Positions 23,359 through 31,766 are shown, counted from the stretch's first letter. The stretch is 64,000 nucleotides of DNA from Phytopseudomonas dryadis (GCF_004327355.1 NZ_QJUM01000022.1:1-64000); one strand, 5' to 3'. Notes: generated from the letters alone by a model not told the origin. Numbers and translations are program-made.

Positions 23359-23715
23359 TCGGCCTGCTTGATCGTAAAGTTTAGCGATTGCGCTTGACTC
23401 TATGTGGTTGAGTGACTATGTTTTGGCGCACAAATATTGACGCCCTATTCAATTCGGCGTGTGCAAGAGGTCAAATGACCTTTCGTCTCAGTGTGCATGC
23501 ATCCGCTGAAAAACTCTGTGTGGGCGCTTGATTTTTTAGACCACCGACGCGTTTTTTTTCCGTTCATCAGGAGATTCCGTCCTGGCGAATAGCTGGTCGG
23601 CACTGTGGTCTCCGAGAGCGAGCTACCCGCGGGTTCTTCGCTCGCTTTCTTCAGCCGGCACCGAGAGTCGCCAAGCGTATTCGGTGCAATGGATGCCAGG
23701 CCGGGTAGCAAAGCC
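23359..23715. other. AT-rich divergent promoter region
   Basis: About 355 bp between the XRE gene and the receiver-like gene, visibly richer in A+T than the rest of the window (runs such as GATTTTTTAG and GTTTTTTTTCC). It should hold promoters in both directions. It includes a perfect palindrome at 23468-23481. AGGAG at 23567-23571 has no start codon at proper distance. The 5' limit of the downstream gene is uncertain, so part of this may be coding. Confidence 0.55.
23468..23481. promoter_or_regulatory. Palindrome AGGTCA-AA-TGACCT
   Basis: Six-base arms with a two-base centre in the AT-rich divergent region, 110 bp upstream of the XRE gene. A plausible operator for one of the three local regulators; no consensus is known to me that identifies which. 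Confidence 0.45.
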
Positions 23716-24132
23716 ATGCACAGTCGCACGCGTGTTCTCGTCATCGAGGAAAGGCCCTTCCAGTCGAGCGATATCGAAGGAGTGCTCAACCAGATCGGCT
23801 GCTATCGGATCTCCACTGTATTGGAGCCCGATCAGCTCGAGCAGGTGCTGACCTCCAGCACGGGGCCGTTCGACATGGCGGTTTGTACGGCCGGCTCCTT
23901 CGCCATGGACGATATCTTTCTGCTGGAGCGTATCTGTAGCGGATGCAAGGTTCAGCATGTGGTGCTGCTCGCCGAGTACGACGCCGAACACCAGCATGAG
24001 CTGCTGTTCAATGCCTGGCTGCGGCACATCCCGTTGATCGGATTCCTGCGCAAACCGCTGACTTCGTCGGCGCTGGCGGAAATGCTCGAATGCCTTCCGC
24101 GTTGGACGGTGCCGAGCACCACGCCATGTTGA
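23716..24132 (+). CDS. Degenerate response-regulator receiver-domain protein
   Basis: A stand-alone 138-residue domain with the alpha/beta pattern of a CheY-like receiver. RVLVIEERPF opens it, with EE where the metal-binding acids occur, and FLRKPL near the end gives the conserved Lys-Pro. The phosphoacceptor strand reads FDMAVCTAGS, so the Asp expected at this position is missing (Thr or Cys). It therefore probably does not work by phosphorylation. No output domain follows. Starts at 23605 (GTG) or 23689 are possible; 23716 is used because the domain begins there. The next gene starts within its stop codon region (ATGTTGA), so the two are coupled. Confidence 0.6.
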   Translation: MHSRTRVLVIEERPFQSSDIEGVLNQIGCYRISTVLEPDQLEQVLTSSTGPFDMAVCTAGSFAMDDIFLLERICSGCKVQHVVLLAEYDAEHQHELLFNAWLRHIPLIGFLRKPLTSSALAEMLECLPRWTVPSTTPC

Positions 24133-25310
24133 GTGCGACCTTGCCCGGACGGGCCGATGGCGCGCCGGCCATGAGCAGTCTACAGCCCCTCGGTATGCGG
24201 GCGCAGCTGTCGAGGTCGTCGGTACGCCGAGTGATCATCCTCACCTATCCCGGCTGCTTCGTCGGTGAGGTGGTGAAGCTGCTGGAGGTTTTCGCCTCGC
24301 TCAGTCCATCCAGGAGCGATCCTCTGGCGTCCTACCAGACCGATGTCTATTCGATATGCGGCGGTGTGCTGCTGTCGCCGATGTGCGCTTCGGTGAAGGT
24401 GGAGACCCTGGCAGTCCTCGGGCCGGCACCAGACGTTGTGGATACGCTGATCGTCGCCCATGGCCCAGTGCAGTCGGTGGTCGAGTTTCCGCCGCCGCTG
24501 TTGGCGTGGCTGCGGGAGGTCGATCAGCGGGCGCGCCGTGTCATCGCTCTCGGAGCCGGTGCCTTTCTCCTGGCCGCGGCAGATTTGCTGACTGCTCGCC
24601 GGGTCGTCACCCACTCATCCCTGCAGCAAGCGCTTGGCGAGCGCTATCCAGCCCTGCAGGTCGAGCGTGACACCTGTTTCCAGATCGATGGGCATTACTG
24701 CACGTCCAGCGAGCAGATCGGCGCACGCGAGCTGGCGCTTAGGCTGATCCGCGAGGATCGTGGCGAACCGCAGGCGGAGCGCAGGTGCGCCAGCCCGCTC
24801 CGTTCCTGTCCCGGTTGCCGGTCGACCACTGCCAGCGTGGCACTGCTCGGTCAACCGGAAAGCCTCGCCCATCGCCTCTGTCGCTGGTGGCTGCAACACC
24901 TCGACGAAGAGCTGCACATGGATCGCGCAGCGCTGGAGTTATGCACCAGCGAGCGCAGCTTGCGCCGTCAGTTCAAGCATGAAACCGGCTTTTCGCCGTA
25001 TTCCTTCCTGTTCCTTCTGCGCCTGGAAATGGCCCGCCAGGCCCTCCTCGACAGCGACCTGCCAGTGGACAAGGTGGCTCGCCGCTGTGGCCTGCTCGAC
25101 GGTGAGCAACTGGCGAGGATGTTCCGCAAATTCATCCGCGCCACGCCACGCGGCTATCGCGAGAGCATGCGCAGGGGGCTGCCGCCGGAGAAACTGCACG
25201 CCGATTACGCCCGGCTGTTCGACGGTCGGGCGCGGCCGGCCTGGCTGCAGGAGATGCTGCTGAGTGCCGAGCAGCCTGGCCGCGCTTCGCCACAGTGGGT
25301 GATCAGATAG
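24126..25310 (+). CDS. GlxA-type AraC regulator with DJ-1/PfpI-like sensor domain
   Basis: About 394 residues. Residues 35-210 form a DJ-1/PfpI (class I glutamine amidotransferase-like) domain opening with RRVIILTYPGCFVGEVVKLLEVF; the nucleophile elbow, usually Cys-Thr/Ser-Gly, reads ALGAGAFLLAAADLL, so the Cys is Gly. The C-terminal 100 residues are an AraC double helix-turn-helix: LCTSERSLRRQFKHETGFSPY and VDKVARRCGLLDGEQLARMF followed by TPRGYRESM. Such GlxA regulators typically sense small molecules with the non-enzymatic N-domain. The ATG at 24126 overlaps the receiver gene. Target genes are unknown; the pilus cluster next door is the natural candidate. Confidence 0.85.
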   Translation: MLSATLPGRADGAPAMSSLQPLGMRAQLSRSSVRRVIILTYPGCFVGEVVKLLEVFASLSPSRSDPLASYQTDVYSICGGVLLSPMCASVKVETLAVLGPAPDVVDTLIVAHGPVQSVVEFPPPLLAWLREVDQRARRVIALGAGAFLLAAADLLTARRVVTHSSLQQALGERYPALQVERDTCFQIDGHYCTSSEQIGARELALRLIREDRGEPQAERRCASPLRSCPGCRSTTASVALLGQPESLAHRLCRWWLQHLDEELHMDRAALELCTSERSLRRQFKHETGFSPYSFLFLLRLEMARQALLDSDLPVDKVARRCGLLDGEQLARMFRKFIRATPRGYRESMRRGLPPEKLHADYARLFDGRARPAWLQEMLLSAEQPGRASPQWVIR

Positions 25311-25495
25311 CGGGTGGTTGTGACGTCGCGTCCCGGTTTCCAGTCTGCCACGGCGTTGATCCGCGATAGAGGCAGGGGCGCCGACCATCGACTCCAGGCC
25401 GGGCGAAGCCTGCTTGACGGTCGAGCTGCCTGCGCCTGCGTTGCAGACGCTGCCTCTGCGTTGCCGGTGTCGGCCCGGTACGGCTCCAGCGGGCC
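25311..25495. other. Intergenic region, right boundary of the accessory block
   Basis: About 185 bp between convergent genes. No repeat, tRNA or att-like direct repeat was recognised that would mark an integration site. Confidence 0.45.
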
Positions 25496-26692
25496 TCAAC
25501 TGTTGGGCAGCAGGCGCACCGTCAGGCTCTTGATGTAGCGGGTCTCGGCGATGGCCGGGTGCACCGGGTGATCCGGGCCTTGGGCGCCGTGTTCGAGCAG
25601 CTGGATGTTGCGATCCAGGTGGCGGGCGCTGGTCAGCAGGATGTTCTGCAGGTTGTCCTCCTCCAGGTGCATGGAGCAGGAGGCGCTGACCAGGATGCCG
25701 TCCTTGTTCAGCAGGCGCATGGCGGTTTCGTTGAGGCGGCGGTAGGCGGCTTCGCCGTTCTTGATGTCTTTCTTGCGCTTGATGAAGGCGGGTGGGTCGG
25801 CGATTACCACGTCGAAGCGTTCTTCGGCTGATTTGAGTTCGCGCAGGGCGGCGAACACGTCACCTTCCACACAGGTGACCTTTTCCGCCACGCCGTTGAG
25901 GGTGGCGTTGCGCTCCACGCCGTCCAGGGCGGGAGCCGAGGCGTCCACGCAGAACACCTCGCTGGCGCCGAAGGCCGCGGCCTGCACGCCCCAGCCGCCG
26001 ATGTAGCTGAACAGGTCGAGCACGCGCTTGCCTTGCACGTAGGGCGCCAGGCGCGCGCGGTTCATGCGGTGGTCATAGAACCAGCCGGTCTTCTGGCCGG
26101 CGATCACCGGCGCTTCGAACTTCACGCCGTTCTCTTCCAGGGCGACCCATTCCGGCACCACGCCGAACGCGGTGTCGACATAGCGCTCCAGGCCTTCGGC
26201 ATCACGCGCGGCGGAGTCGTTCTTGAGCAGGATGCCGCTGGGTTTGAGCACCTGGATCAGCGCGGCGAGCACCTCGTCCTTGTGCCGTTCCATGGTGGCC
26301 GAGGCCAGTTGCACCACCAGAATGTCGAAGAAACGGTCGACCACCAGGCCCGGCAGCAGGTCGGAGTCGCCATACACCAGGCGGTAGCAGGGCTTGTCGA
26401 ACAGGCGCTCGCGCAGGCTCAGGGCGACGTTGATGCGGTGCACCAGCAGCGATTTGTCCAGCACGTGCTTGACGTCGCGCGACAGCAGGCGTGCACAGAT
26501 CAGGTTGTTCGGACTCAGGGCGACGATGCCCAGCGGCTTGCCGCCGGCGGCCTCGAGTATGGCCTGGTCGCCCGCCTGGAAGGCATTGAGCGGCGTCGCG
26601 GCGACGTCGATCTCGTTGCTGTAGACCCACAGGTGGCCGGCGCGCAGGCGTCGGTCGGCATTGGCTTTCAGGCGCAGGCTGGGCAGGGACAT
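25496..26692 (-). CDS. rlmI: 23S rRNA (cytosine-C5) methyltransferase RlmI-type
   Basis: A 398-residue class I SAM-dependent RNA methyltransferase that probably forms m5C1962 in 23S rRNA. An N-terminal PUA domain (SLRLKANADRRLRAGHLWVYSNEI) is followed by the central region and the Rossmann fold with VLDLFSYIGGWGVQAAAFGA, CVDASAPAL and the catalytic stretch VIADPPAFIKRKKDIKNG. SASCSMHL near the end contains the Cys that attacks C6 in this family. The start at 26692 is selected because the PUA begins directly after it; 31 upstream in-frame residues look non-coding. Its usual neighbour pfpI lies next upstream, separated by a heptamer hairpin. Confidence 0.92.
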   Translation of the reverse strand: MSLPSLRLKANADRRLRAGHLWVYSNEIDVAATPLNAFQAGDQAILEAAGGKPLGIVALSPNNLICARLLSRDVKHVLDKSLLVHRINVALSLRERLFDKPCYRLVYGDSDLLPGLVVDRFFDILVVQLASATMERHKDEVLAALIQVLKPSGILLKNDSAARDAEGLERYVDTAFGVVPEWVALEENGVKFEAPVIAGQKTGWFYDHRMNRARLAPYVQGKRVLDLFSYIGGWGVQAAAFGASEVFCVDASAPALDGVERNATLNGVAEKVTCVEGDVFAALRELKSAEERFDVVIADPPAFIKRKKDIKNGEAAYRRLNETAMRLLNKDGILVSASCSMHLEEDNLQNILLTSARHLDRNIQLLEHGAQGPDHPVHPAIAETRYIKSLTVRLLPNS

Positions 26693-26756
26693 GGGCGGCT
26701 CCGGGGGAAAAGGGGCGGATTGTAAGGGAAAGCCGGGAGCCGAAAACAGCGCCGTA

Positions 26757-26816
26757 AGGCTGAAAGCTAAGCGAAAAGGCGGCATGCCGCAGAGCTTTTC
26801 GTCCAGCGTCCAGCCT
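26757..26816. repeat. Heptamer array 3, inverted pair after pfpI
   Basis: AGGCTGAAAGCTAAGCGAAAA...GGCGGCA on the left pairs imperfectly with TGCCGC...CTTTTCGTCCAGCGTCCAGCCT on the right around GCATGC. The right arm shows the 7-bp period (GTCCAGC twice). It begins 23 bases after the pfpI stop on the minus strand. Confidence 0.6.
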
Positions 26817-26839
26817 CCCGCGCTCTTGATCGCGTGCCT

Positions 26840-27379
26840 TTATGCCGCCAGTGCTTCGATCAGTTTCGCGTTGAAGGCCGGGATGTCATCCGGGTTGCGG
26901 CTGCTGATCAGTTGGCCGTCGACCACCACTTCCTTGTCCACCCAGTTCGCTCCGGCGTTCTTCAGGTCGTCGGTGAGCGATGGCCAGCTGGTGATGGTCT
27001 TGCCCTTGAGCAGGTCGGCCGTGGCCAGGATCCAGGCGCCATGGCAGATCACCGCGATGGGCTTGTTGGCGCGCGCTGCATCCTTGACCAGTTCGACCGC
27101 CATCTCGTCGAGACGGATGGTGTCGGAGTTGACCACGCCGCCCGGCAGTACGATGGCGTCGTAGTCCTCGATACGCGCGCTATCGAAGGTCTTGTCGACC
27201 TTGAAGGCGTCTGCCGGGGTGGTGTGGTGCCAGCCGGTCACCTTGCCGTTTTCCGCGGAGACGATCTCGGTGCTGGCGCCAGCCGCCTCCAGGGCCTTCT
27301 TCGGCCCGGTCATCTCGACCTGTTCGAAACCATCGGTGACCAGCAGTGCAACGCGTTTGCCTTTCAGGGACGTAGTCAT
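26840..27379 (-). CDS. pfpI: PfpI/DJ-1 family intracellular protease or deglycase-like protein
   Basis: A 179-residue single-domain PfpI protein. The nucleophile elbow AVICHGAWILATADLL holds the Cys around residue 112, and TDGFEQVEMTGPKKAL near residue 15 carries the conserved Glu. GWHHTTPADAF and LPGGVVNSD also match the PfpI type. Members have been described as proteases, stress proteins or glyoxalase III/deglycase-like enzymes; the sequence cannot decide. Start at 27379 gives the usual length. The HDOD gene diverges from it about 145 bases away. Confidence 0.92.
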   Translation of the reverse strand: MTTSLKGKRVALLVTDGFEQVEMTGPKKALEAAGASTEIVSAENGKVTGWHHTTPADAFKVDKTFDSARIEDYDAIVLPGGVVNSDTIRLDEMAVELVKDAARANKPIAVICHGAWILATADLLKGKTITSWPSLTDDLKNAGANWVDKEVVVDGQLISSRNPDDIPAFNAKLIEALAA

Positions 27380-27524
27380 GGAAACACCTCGATACTAGGT
27401 TCTGTTGACCCTAGATTCGTGGTCATGCGTCCGGTATTAGTTCAGCCAATGCGATGAGCTGGTCAAAAGGTCGCTGGCTGAGGGTAGACTGTGCACTCCT
27501 TCATTTTTTCTAGCCGTCGTCGCC

Positions 27525-28391
27525 ATGGACAAAGAGCTTTCCGCCGAGCAGATCCAGAAGTTTCTGCAGGGCATCACCGTGCCGCCGCAGCCGCAGATCA
27601 TGGTCGACCTGCAGTTCGAGCAGGTCATGCCCAACCCCGATCTCAAGGCGATCGCCCGTCTGATCAGCCAGGACCCGGGCCTGTCCGGGGCCTTGCTGAA
27701 GATCGTCAATTCGCCGTATTTCGGCCTGGCCAACCGGGTTGGCTCGATCCAGCGCGCGGTCAATCTGCTGGGCAGCCGGTCGGTGATCAACATGGTCAAC
27801 GCGCTGTCGATCCGTGGCGAGATGAGCGACGACACCATCGTCACCCTCAACCGCTTCTGGGACACCGCCCAGGATGTCGCCATGACCTGCCTGACCCTGG
27901 CCAAGCGCATCGGCTGCGAGGCGGTGGACGAGGCTTATACCCTGGGGCTGTTCCACAATTGCGGCATTCCGCTGATGCTCAAGCGCTTTCCCGACTACAT
28001 GCTGGTGCTGGAGGAAGCCTACGCCAGCGCCAGTACCGAAAAGCGCATCGTCGACACGGAAAACCGCCTGCTCAACACCAACCACGCGGTGGTCGGCTAC
28101 TTCACCGCCAAGTCCTGGAACCTGCCGCTGCACCTGTGCGAAGCCATCGCCAACCACCACAACGCCCTGGCCATCTTCCTCGACGACAGCGGCCGTGACG
28201 CGCAGCTGAAGAACCTGCTGGCGATCCTCAAGATGGCCGAACACATCTGCCGCAGTTACCAGGTGCTGGGCAATCAGGCCGAGGATCACGAATGGCGCAG
28301 CATCGAGCCGCTGGTCCTGGATTACGTCGGTCTCTCGGAGTACGACTTCGAGAACCTGCGCGAGAGCATTCGCGACCTTGGTGCAGCCTGA
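27525..28391 (+). CDS. HDOD domain protein
   Basis: A 288-residue protein consisting mostly of an HDOD domain, the non-catalytic relative of HD phosphohydrolases found in signalling proteins. The core is seen as ARLISQDPGLSGALLKIVNSPYFGL, SIQRAVNLLGSRSVINMVNALS, and the later LFHNCGIPLMLKRFPDY. No output domain is attached. A TAGACT box near 27484 might be its -10. Its role cannot be inferred from its neighbours pfpI and mutM. It is followed by a heptamer array in the 108-bp gap before mutM. Confidence 0.88.
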   Translation: MDKELSAEQIQKFLQGITVPPQPQIMVDLQFEQVMPNPDLKAIARLISQDPGLSGALLKIVNSPYFGLANRVGSIQRAVNLLGSRSVINMVNALSIRGEMSDDTIVTLNRFWDTAQDVAMTCLTLAKRIGCEAVDEAYTLGLFHNCGIPLMLKRFPDYMLVLEEAYASASTEKRIVDTENRLLNTNHAVVGYFTAKSWNLPLHLCEAIANHHNALAIFLDDSGRDAQLKNLLAILKMAEHICRSYQVLGNQAEDHEWRSIEPLVLDYVGLSEYDFENLRESIRDLGAA

Positions 28392-28403
28392 AAGGTACAA
28401 ACT

Positions 28404-28477
28404 ACAAGCGAAGAGCGAAGAGCGAAAAAGCGCGCGAGTGTCGTAAGCTTCTCAAGCCTCAAGCCTCAAGCCTCAAG
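28404..28477 (+). repeat. Heptamer array 4 between the HDOD gene and mutM
   Basis: Begins 12 bases after the HDOD stop with AAGAGCG units (28411-28424), continues through an irregular stretch and ends with AGCCTCA repeated three times (about 28456-28475). The two halves are different in sequence and do not form a perfect stem. mutM starts 22 bases later, so its ribosome-binding region abuts the array. Confidence 0.65.
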
Positions 28478-28499
28478 TCCTTTCCGAGCCCGTTTTGTC

Positions 28500-29312
28500 A
28501 TGCCCGAACTGCCAGAAGTCGAAACCACCCGCCGGGGCATCGCCCCTTATCTCATCGGTGAGCGCGTCAGCCGGGTCGTCGTGCGCGATCGTCGTCTGCG
28601 CTGGCCGATCCCCGAGGATCTGGACGCGCGCCTGTCGGGGCAGCGCATCGAGGCGGTCGAGCGGCGGGCCAAGTACCTGCTGATCAAGGCCGAAACCGGC
28701 AGCCTGATCAGCCACCTGGGCATGTCCGGCAGCCTGAGGCTGGTCGAGGCGGGCCTGGCGGCGGCCAAGCACGAGCATGTGGATATCGAACTGGAGTCCG
28801 GTCTGGCGCTGCGTTACACCGATCCACGGCGCTTCGGTGCGCTGCTCTGGAGCCTGACCCCGCTGGAGCACGAGTTGCTGGTACGGCTGGGCCCGGAGCC
28901 GTTGACCGACCTGTTCGACGGCGAGCGCCTGTACCGGCTGTCGCGTGGACGCTCGATGGCGGTCAAGCCCTTCATCATGGACAACGCGGTGGTGGTCGGC
29001 GTGGGCAACATCTACGCCACCGAGGCCCTGTTCGCCGCCGGGATCGATCCGCGCCGCGCGGCGGGCGGCATCTCGCGGGTGCGCTACGTGGCGCTGGCGC
29101 ACGAGATCAAGCGGGTGCTGGCCCATGCCATCGAGCGGGGCGGCACCACATTGCGCGATTTCGTCGGCGGCGACGGCCAACCCGGCTACTTCCAGCAGGA
29201 GCTGTTCGCCTATGGCCGGGGCGGGCAGTTCTGCAAGGTGTGCGGCAGCACCCTGCGCGAGATCAAGCTCGGCCAGCGGGCCAGCGTGTACTGCCCGAAA
29301 TGCCAGCGTTGA
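28500..29312 (+). CDS. mutM: Formamidopyrimidine-DNA glycosylase
   Basis: A 270-residue bifunctional glycosylase/AP lyase that removes 8-oxoguanine and formamidopyrimidines from DNA. The N-terminal PELPEVETTRRGI supplies the catalytic Pro and Glu after Met removal; ERRAKYLLIKAE contains the conserved Lys, and GMSGSLRL follows. The C-terminus is the zinc finger CKVCGSTL...YCPKC with four Cys. GNIYATEALFAAGI is the helix-two-turn-helix block. Start at 28500 is fixed by the obligatory N-terminus. It follows the HDOD gene on the same strand. Confidence 0.97.
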   Translation: MPELPEVETTRRGIAPYLIGERVSRVVVRDRRLRWPIPEDLDARLSGQRIEAVERRAKYLLIKAETGSLISHLGMSGSLRLVEAGLAAAKHEHVDIELESGLALRYTDPRRFGALLWSLTPLEHELLVRLGPEPLTDLFDGERLYRLSRGRSMAVKPFIMDNAVVVGVGNIYATEALFAAGIDPRRAAGGISRVRYVALAHEIKRVLAHAIERGGTTLRDFVGGDGQPGYFQQELFAYGRGGQFCKVCGSTLREIKLGQRASVYCPKCQR

Positions 29313-29366
29313 CGCGCGCCGGCAGGCTTGGCGGGATGGCGTCTCCGGCACTTGACGGGCATCACG

Positions 29367-29394
29367 CTGACAATTGCCGGAGCGCTGTTATAGT
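29367..29394 (+). promoter_or_regulatory. Sigma-70 type promoter for the small secreted protein gene
   Basis: CTGACA (29367-29372) and TATAGT (29389-29394) separated by 16 bp, 38 bp upstream of the ATG at 29432. Both hexamers match the consensus at five of six positions. Confidence 0.6.
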
Positions 29395-29431
29395 TAAGCG
29401 CATCGCCCGCACATTTCTGAAGGATCGCCCC

Positions 29432-29761
29432 ATGAAACTGTTTCGCTCCTGCGCTGCTGTCCTGGCGCTGACCGCTGCCTCGTTCGCCCATGCGCAAGAA
29501 GTGCAGCAGAACGCCAGTGGCGACCCCCTGTACAGCGTCGAGGCGCCCAAGGCCTTCCCCATGCTGGGCGACCTGCTGATCGCCCGTCCCCTGCTCATCG
29601 GCGCCACCGTCATCGGCGCCGCGGCCTTCGTCGTCAGCCTGCCGTTCACCGCGCTCGGCGGCAACGTTGGCGAGGCCGGCAAGGCGCTGGTCGTCGACCC
29701 GGGCCGGGAGGCGTTCGTGCGCTGCCTGGGCTGCTCCAGCAGCGATCGCTATTCGCGTTAA
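29432..29761 (+). CDS. Small exported hypothetical protein
   Basis: A 109-residue protein with a signal peptide ending SFAHA, then a charged stretch (QEVQQNASGDPLYSVEAPK), a single hydrophobic helix (PLLIGATVIGAAAFVVSLPF), a Gly-rich linker and a C-terminal end with two Cys (RCLGCSS). Similar small proteins are widespread in Pseudomonas with no known function. The start at 29432 is supported by AAGGA at the right spacing and the promoter described at 29367. It has its own promoter and terminator, so it is a single-gene unit. Confidence 0.8.
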   Translation: MKLFRSCAAVLALTAASFAHAQEVQQNASGDPLYSVEAPKAFPMLGDLLIARPLLIGATVIGAAAFVVSLPFTALGGNVGEAGKALVVDPGREAFVRCLGCSSSDRYSR

Positions 29762-29778
29762 GGCCCTGGCCAGTGAAG

Positions 29779-29803
29779 AAGCCGCGCCCGGGCGCGGCTT
29801 TTT
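29779..29803 (+). terminator. Intrinsic terminator after the small exported protein gene
   Basis: AAGCCGCGCCC pairs with GGGCGCGGCTT, followed directly by TTTT (29799-29803). A standard rho-independent terminator 17 bases after the stop. Confidence 0.92.
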
Positions 29804-29926
29804 AATGCCATGAGGCGCCCAGGGCTTTCTACCCGCGCCCGTTCCGGCCCAATCGCGAGCCAGGCAACCCGCACCGCTGAAGGGTGACGATCCGCTTGCC
29901 TGGCCGCCTGAAATCGAGTCTGTACC

Positions 29927-31759
29927 TTGTCCCGTAGATTTTTCCTCATCCTGCCGATCGCCGCTCTGTTGGGCGCCAGTTTCTGGCTGAGCCCCGGCTG
30001 GTTGCAGTTGTGCGCCGGCCTGGCGTTGTTCCTGTTCGGCATGCAATGCCTGGAGGAGGGCTTGCGCCAGCTGGCCGGCAGCAAGCTGGAGCAGTTGCTG
30101 GGGCGCAGCACGGCGACGCCCTTCAAGAGCCTGCTGTTCGGCGTCGGCGGTACCCTGCTGCTGCAGTCCAGCACCCTGGTCTCGTTGCTGACCATCGCCT
30201 TCATCAGCACCGGTCTGATCCAGCTGGCCGGCGGCATCGCCATCCTCTTCGGCGCCAACCTGGGGGCCACCAGCGGCATCTGGCTGCTGGCCATGGCCGG
30301 GCAGAATCTCAGCCTCAGCCCCCTGGCCCTGCCGCTGCTGGTGTTCGGCGTGCTGGCCAGCTTTCTCGGCGCCAGAAGCCGGGCGGCCGGACGCATCGTA
30401 CTGGGTATCGCCTTCATCTTCCTCGGCATCGATCAGATCAAGGACGGTTTCGCCAGTTTCGGCGACGGCCTGGACATGAGCGGCTATCAGGTCCAGGGCC
30501 TGGTCGGGAGCCTGCTGTTCGCCGCCCTGGGGCTGCTGGTCACCGTGGTGCTGCAGTCCAGCCATGCCACCCTGATGCTGACCCTGGCGGCCCTGGCCGG
30601 CGGCCAGCTGGAGCTGGGGCAGAGCCTGGCCATCGCCATCGGTTCGAACATCGGCAGCAGCGTGACCACGGCCTTCGTCGGCTCCCTCGGCGGCAACCGC
30701 AGCGGTCAGCGCCTGGCGCTGGCCCACGTGCTGTTCAACGTGCTCACCGGGGTGCTGGCCTTCGTCCTGCTGACGCCGCTGGCCTGGCTGGTGCAGGCCA
30801 TCGCCGGGTTCGCCGGGCTGGGCGACAACCTGCTGATCCAGCTGGCCATGTTCCACACCCTGTTCAACGCCATGGGCGTCCTGCTGTTCTGGCCCTGGCA
30901 AGACCGCTTGGCCAGCCAGCTGACGCGCTGGCTGCCGGATCGCCAGGAGCCGAAGGTGCTGATCACCGAACTGGACCCGGCGCGCAGCGAGCCGGCGCGC
31001 ACCGCCGCCCGCTACCTCAACGAGCGGGCCCTGGACTCGGCCGATGCCGCGGCCGGCGCCGTGGTGCAGGAGTTGAACCACCTGGGGCGCCTGAGCCTGG
31101 AAGTGATCTGCCATGCCCTGTACCTGCCGGTGGATCAACTGGGCAAGGTGCGGGCCGACGACGCGCTGCTGCGGGCGGCGCCGGAGAAATTCCACTTCGA
31201 GGCCGAGGCGCTGTACCAGCGCCACATCAAGGGCGTGTATGGCGACCTGCTGAGCTTCATGGGGCGCATGGAGCAGCCCATGGACGAAGAGCACCAGCGC
31301 TTCTGGGTCGGCTGCCAGGTGGCGGCCCTGCAACTGGTGGACGCGGTGAAGGATGCCAAGCACCTGCAGAAGAACCTCGGCCACTACCTCGAGGGCGCGC
31401 CCTGCACGGCGCGCGATGCCTACGTCGAGTTGCGCGGCCATCTGCTCGCGGCGTTGCACGAGGTGTATCAGTTGGGCCGCTCCGGTCTGGATGGCCAGCC
31501 CTGGCACGACCACCTGCAGGCGCTGGACGACAAGGCCGCCCGCTTCGACGGTGAGTTCCGCCAGCGGCTCTTCGCCCAGGTGCGCAGCGGTCAGCTGGAT
31601 GGCCTGCAGACCAGCTCGCTGATGAACGACCTGGGCTACGCCAGCCGCATCATCCAGAGCCTGCGCAATGTGCTGCTGATCGGCGAGGAGCAGCCGCTGT
31701 TCCACGAGCTGCGCCGGCTGGGCAGCAGCAGCGACGAGCGTCTGATCGTACTGGACTGA
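29927..31759 (+). CDS. Na/Pi cotransporter family protein with PhoU-like C-terminus
   Basis: A 610-residue membrane protein of the Na+/phosphate cotransporter II (NptA/YjbB-type) family. Two inverted repeats of the transport core are recognisable by QSS motifs: LLLQSSTLVSLLTIAF near residue 79 and VVLQSSHATLMLTL near 207, each followed by GANLGAT or GSNIGSS. About 12 hydrophobic segments lie before residue 330. The C-terminal 240 residues are soluble, helical and PhoU-like (KFHFEAEALYQRHIKGVYGDLL). The frame opens at TTG 29927; no good ribosome-binding site is visible and another nearby start cannot be excluded. It converges on ggt with only seven bases between stops. Confidence 0.88.
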   Translation: MSRRFFLILPIAALLGASFWLSPGWLQLCAGLALFLFGMQCLEEGLRQLAGSKLEQLLGRSTATPFKSLLFGVGGTLLLQSSTLVSLLTIAFISTGLIQLAGGIAILFGANLGATSGIWLLAMAGQNLSLSPLALPLLVFGVLASFLGARSRAAGRIVLGIAFIFLGIDQIKDGFASFGDGLDMSGYQVQGLVGSLLFAALGLLVTVVLQSSHATLMLTLAALAGGQLELGQSLAIAIGSNIGSSVTTAFVGSLGGNRSGQRLALAHVLFNVLTGVLAFVLLTPLAWLVQAIAGFAGLGDNLLIQLAMFHTLFNAMGVLLFWPWQDRLASQLTRWLPDRQEPKVLITELDPARSEPARTAARYLNERALDSADAAAGAVVQELNHLGRLSLEVICHALYLPVDQLGKVRADDALLRAAPEKFHFEAEALYQRHIKGVYGDLLSFMGRMEQPMDEEHQRFWVGCQVAALQLVDAVKDAKHLQKNLGHYLEGAPCTARDAYVELRGHLLAALHEVYQLGRSGLDGQPWHDHLQALDDKAARFDGEFRQRLFAQVRSGQLDGLQTSSLMNDLGYASRIIQSLRNVLLIGEEQPLFHELRRLGSSSDERLIVLD

Positions 31760-31766
31760 GCGCCGC

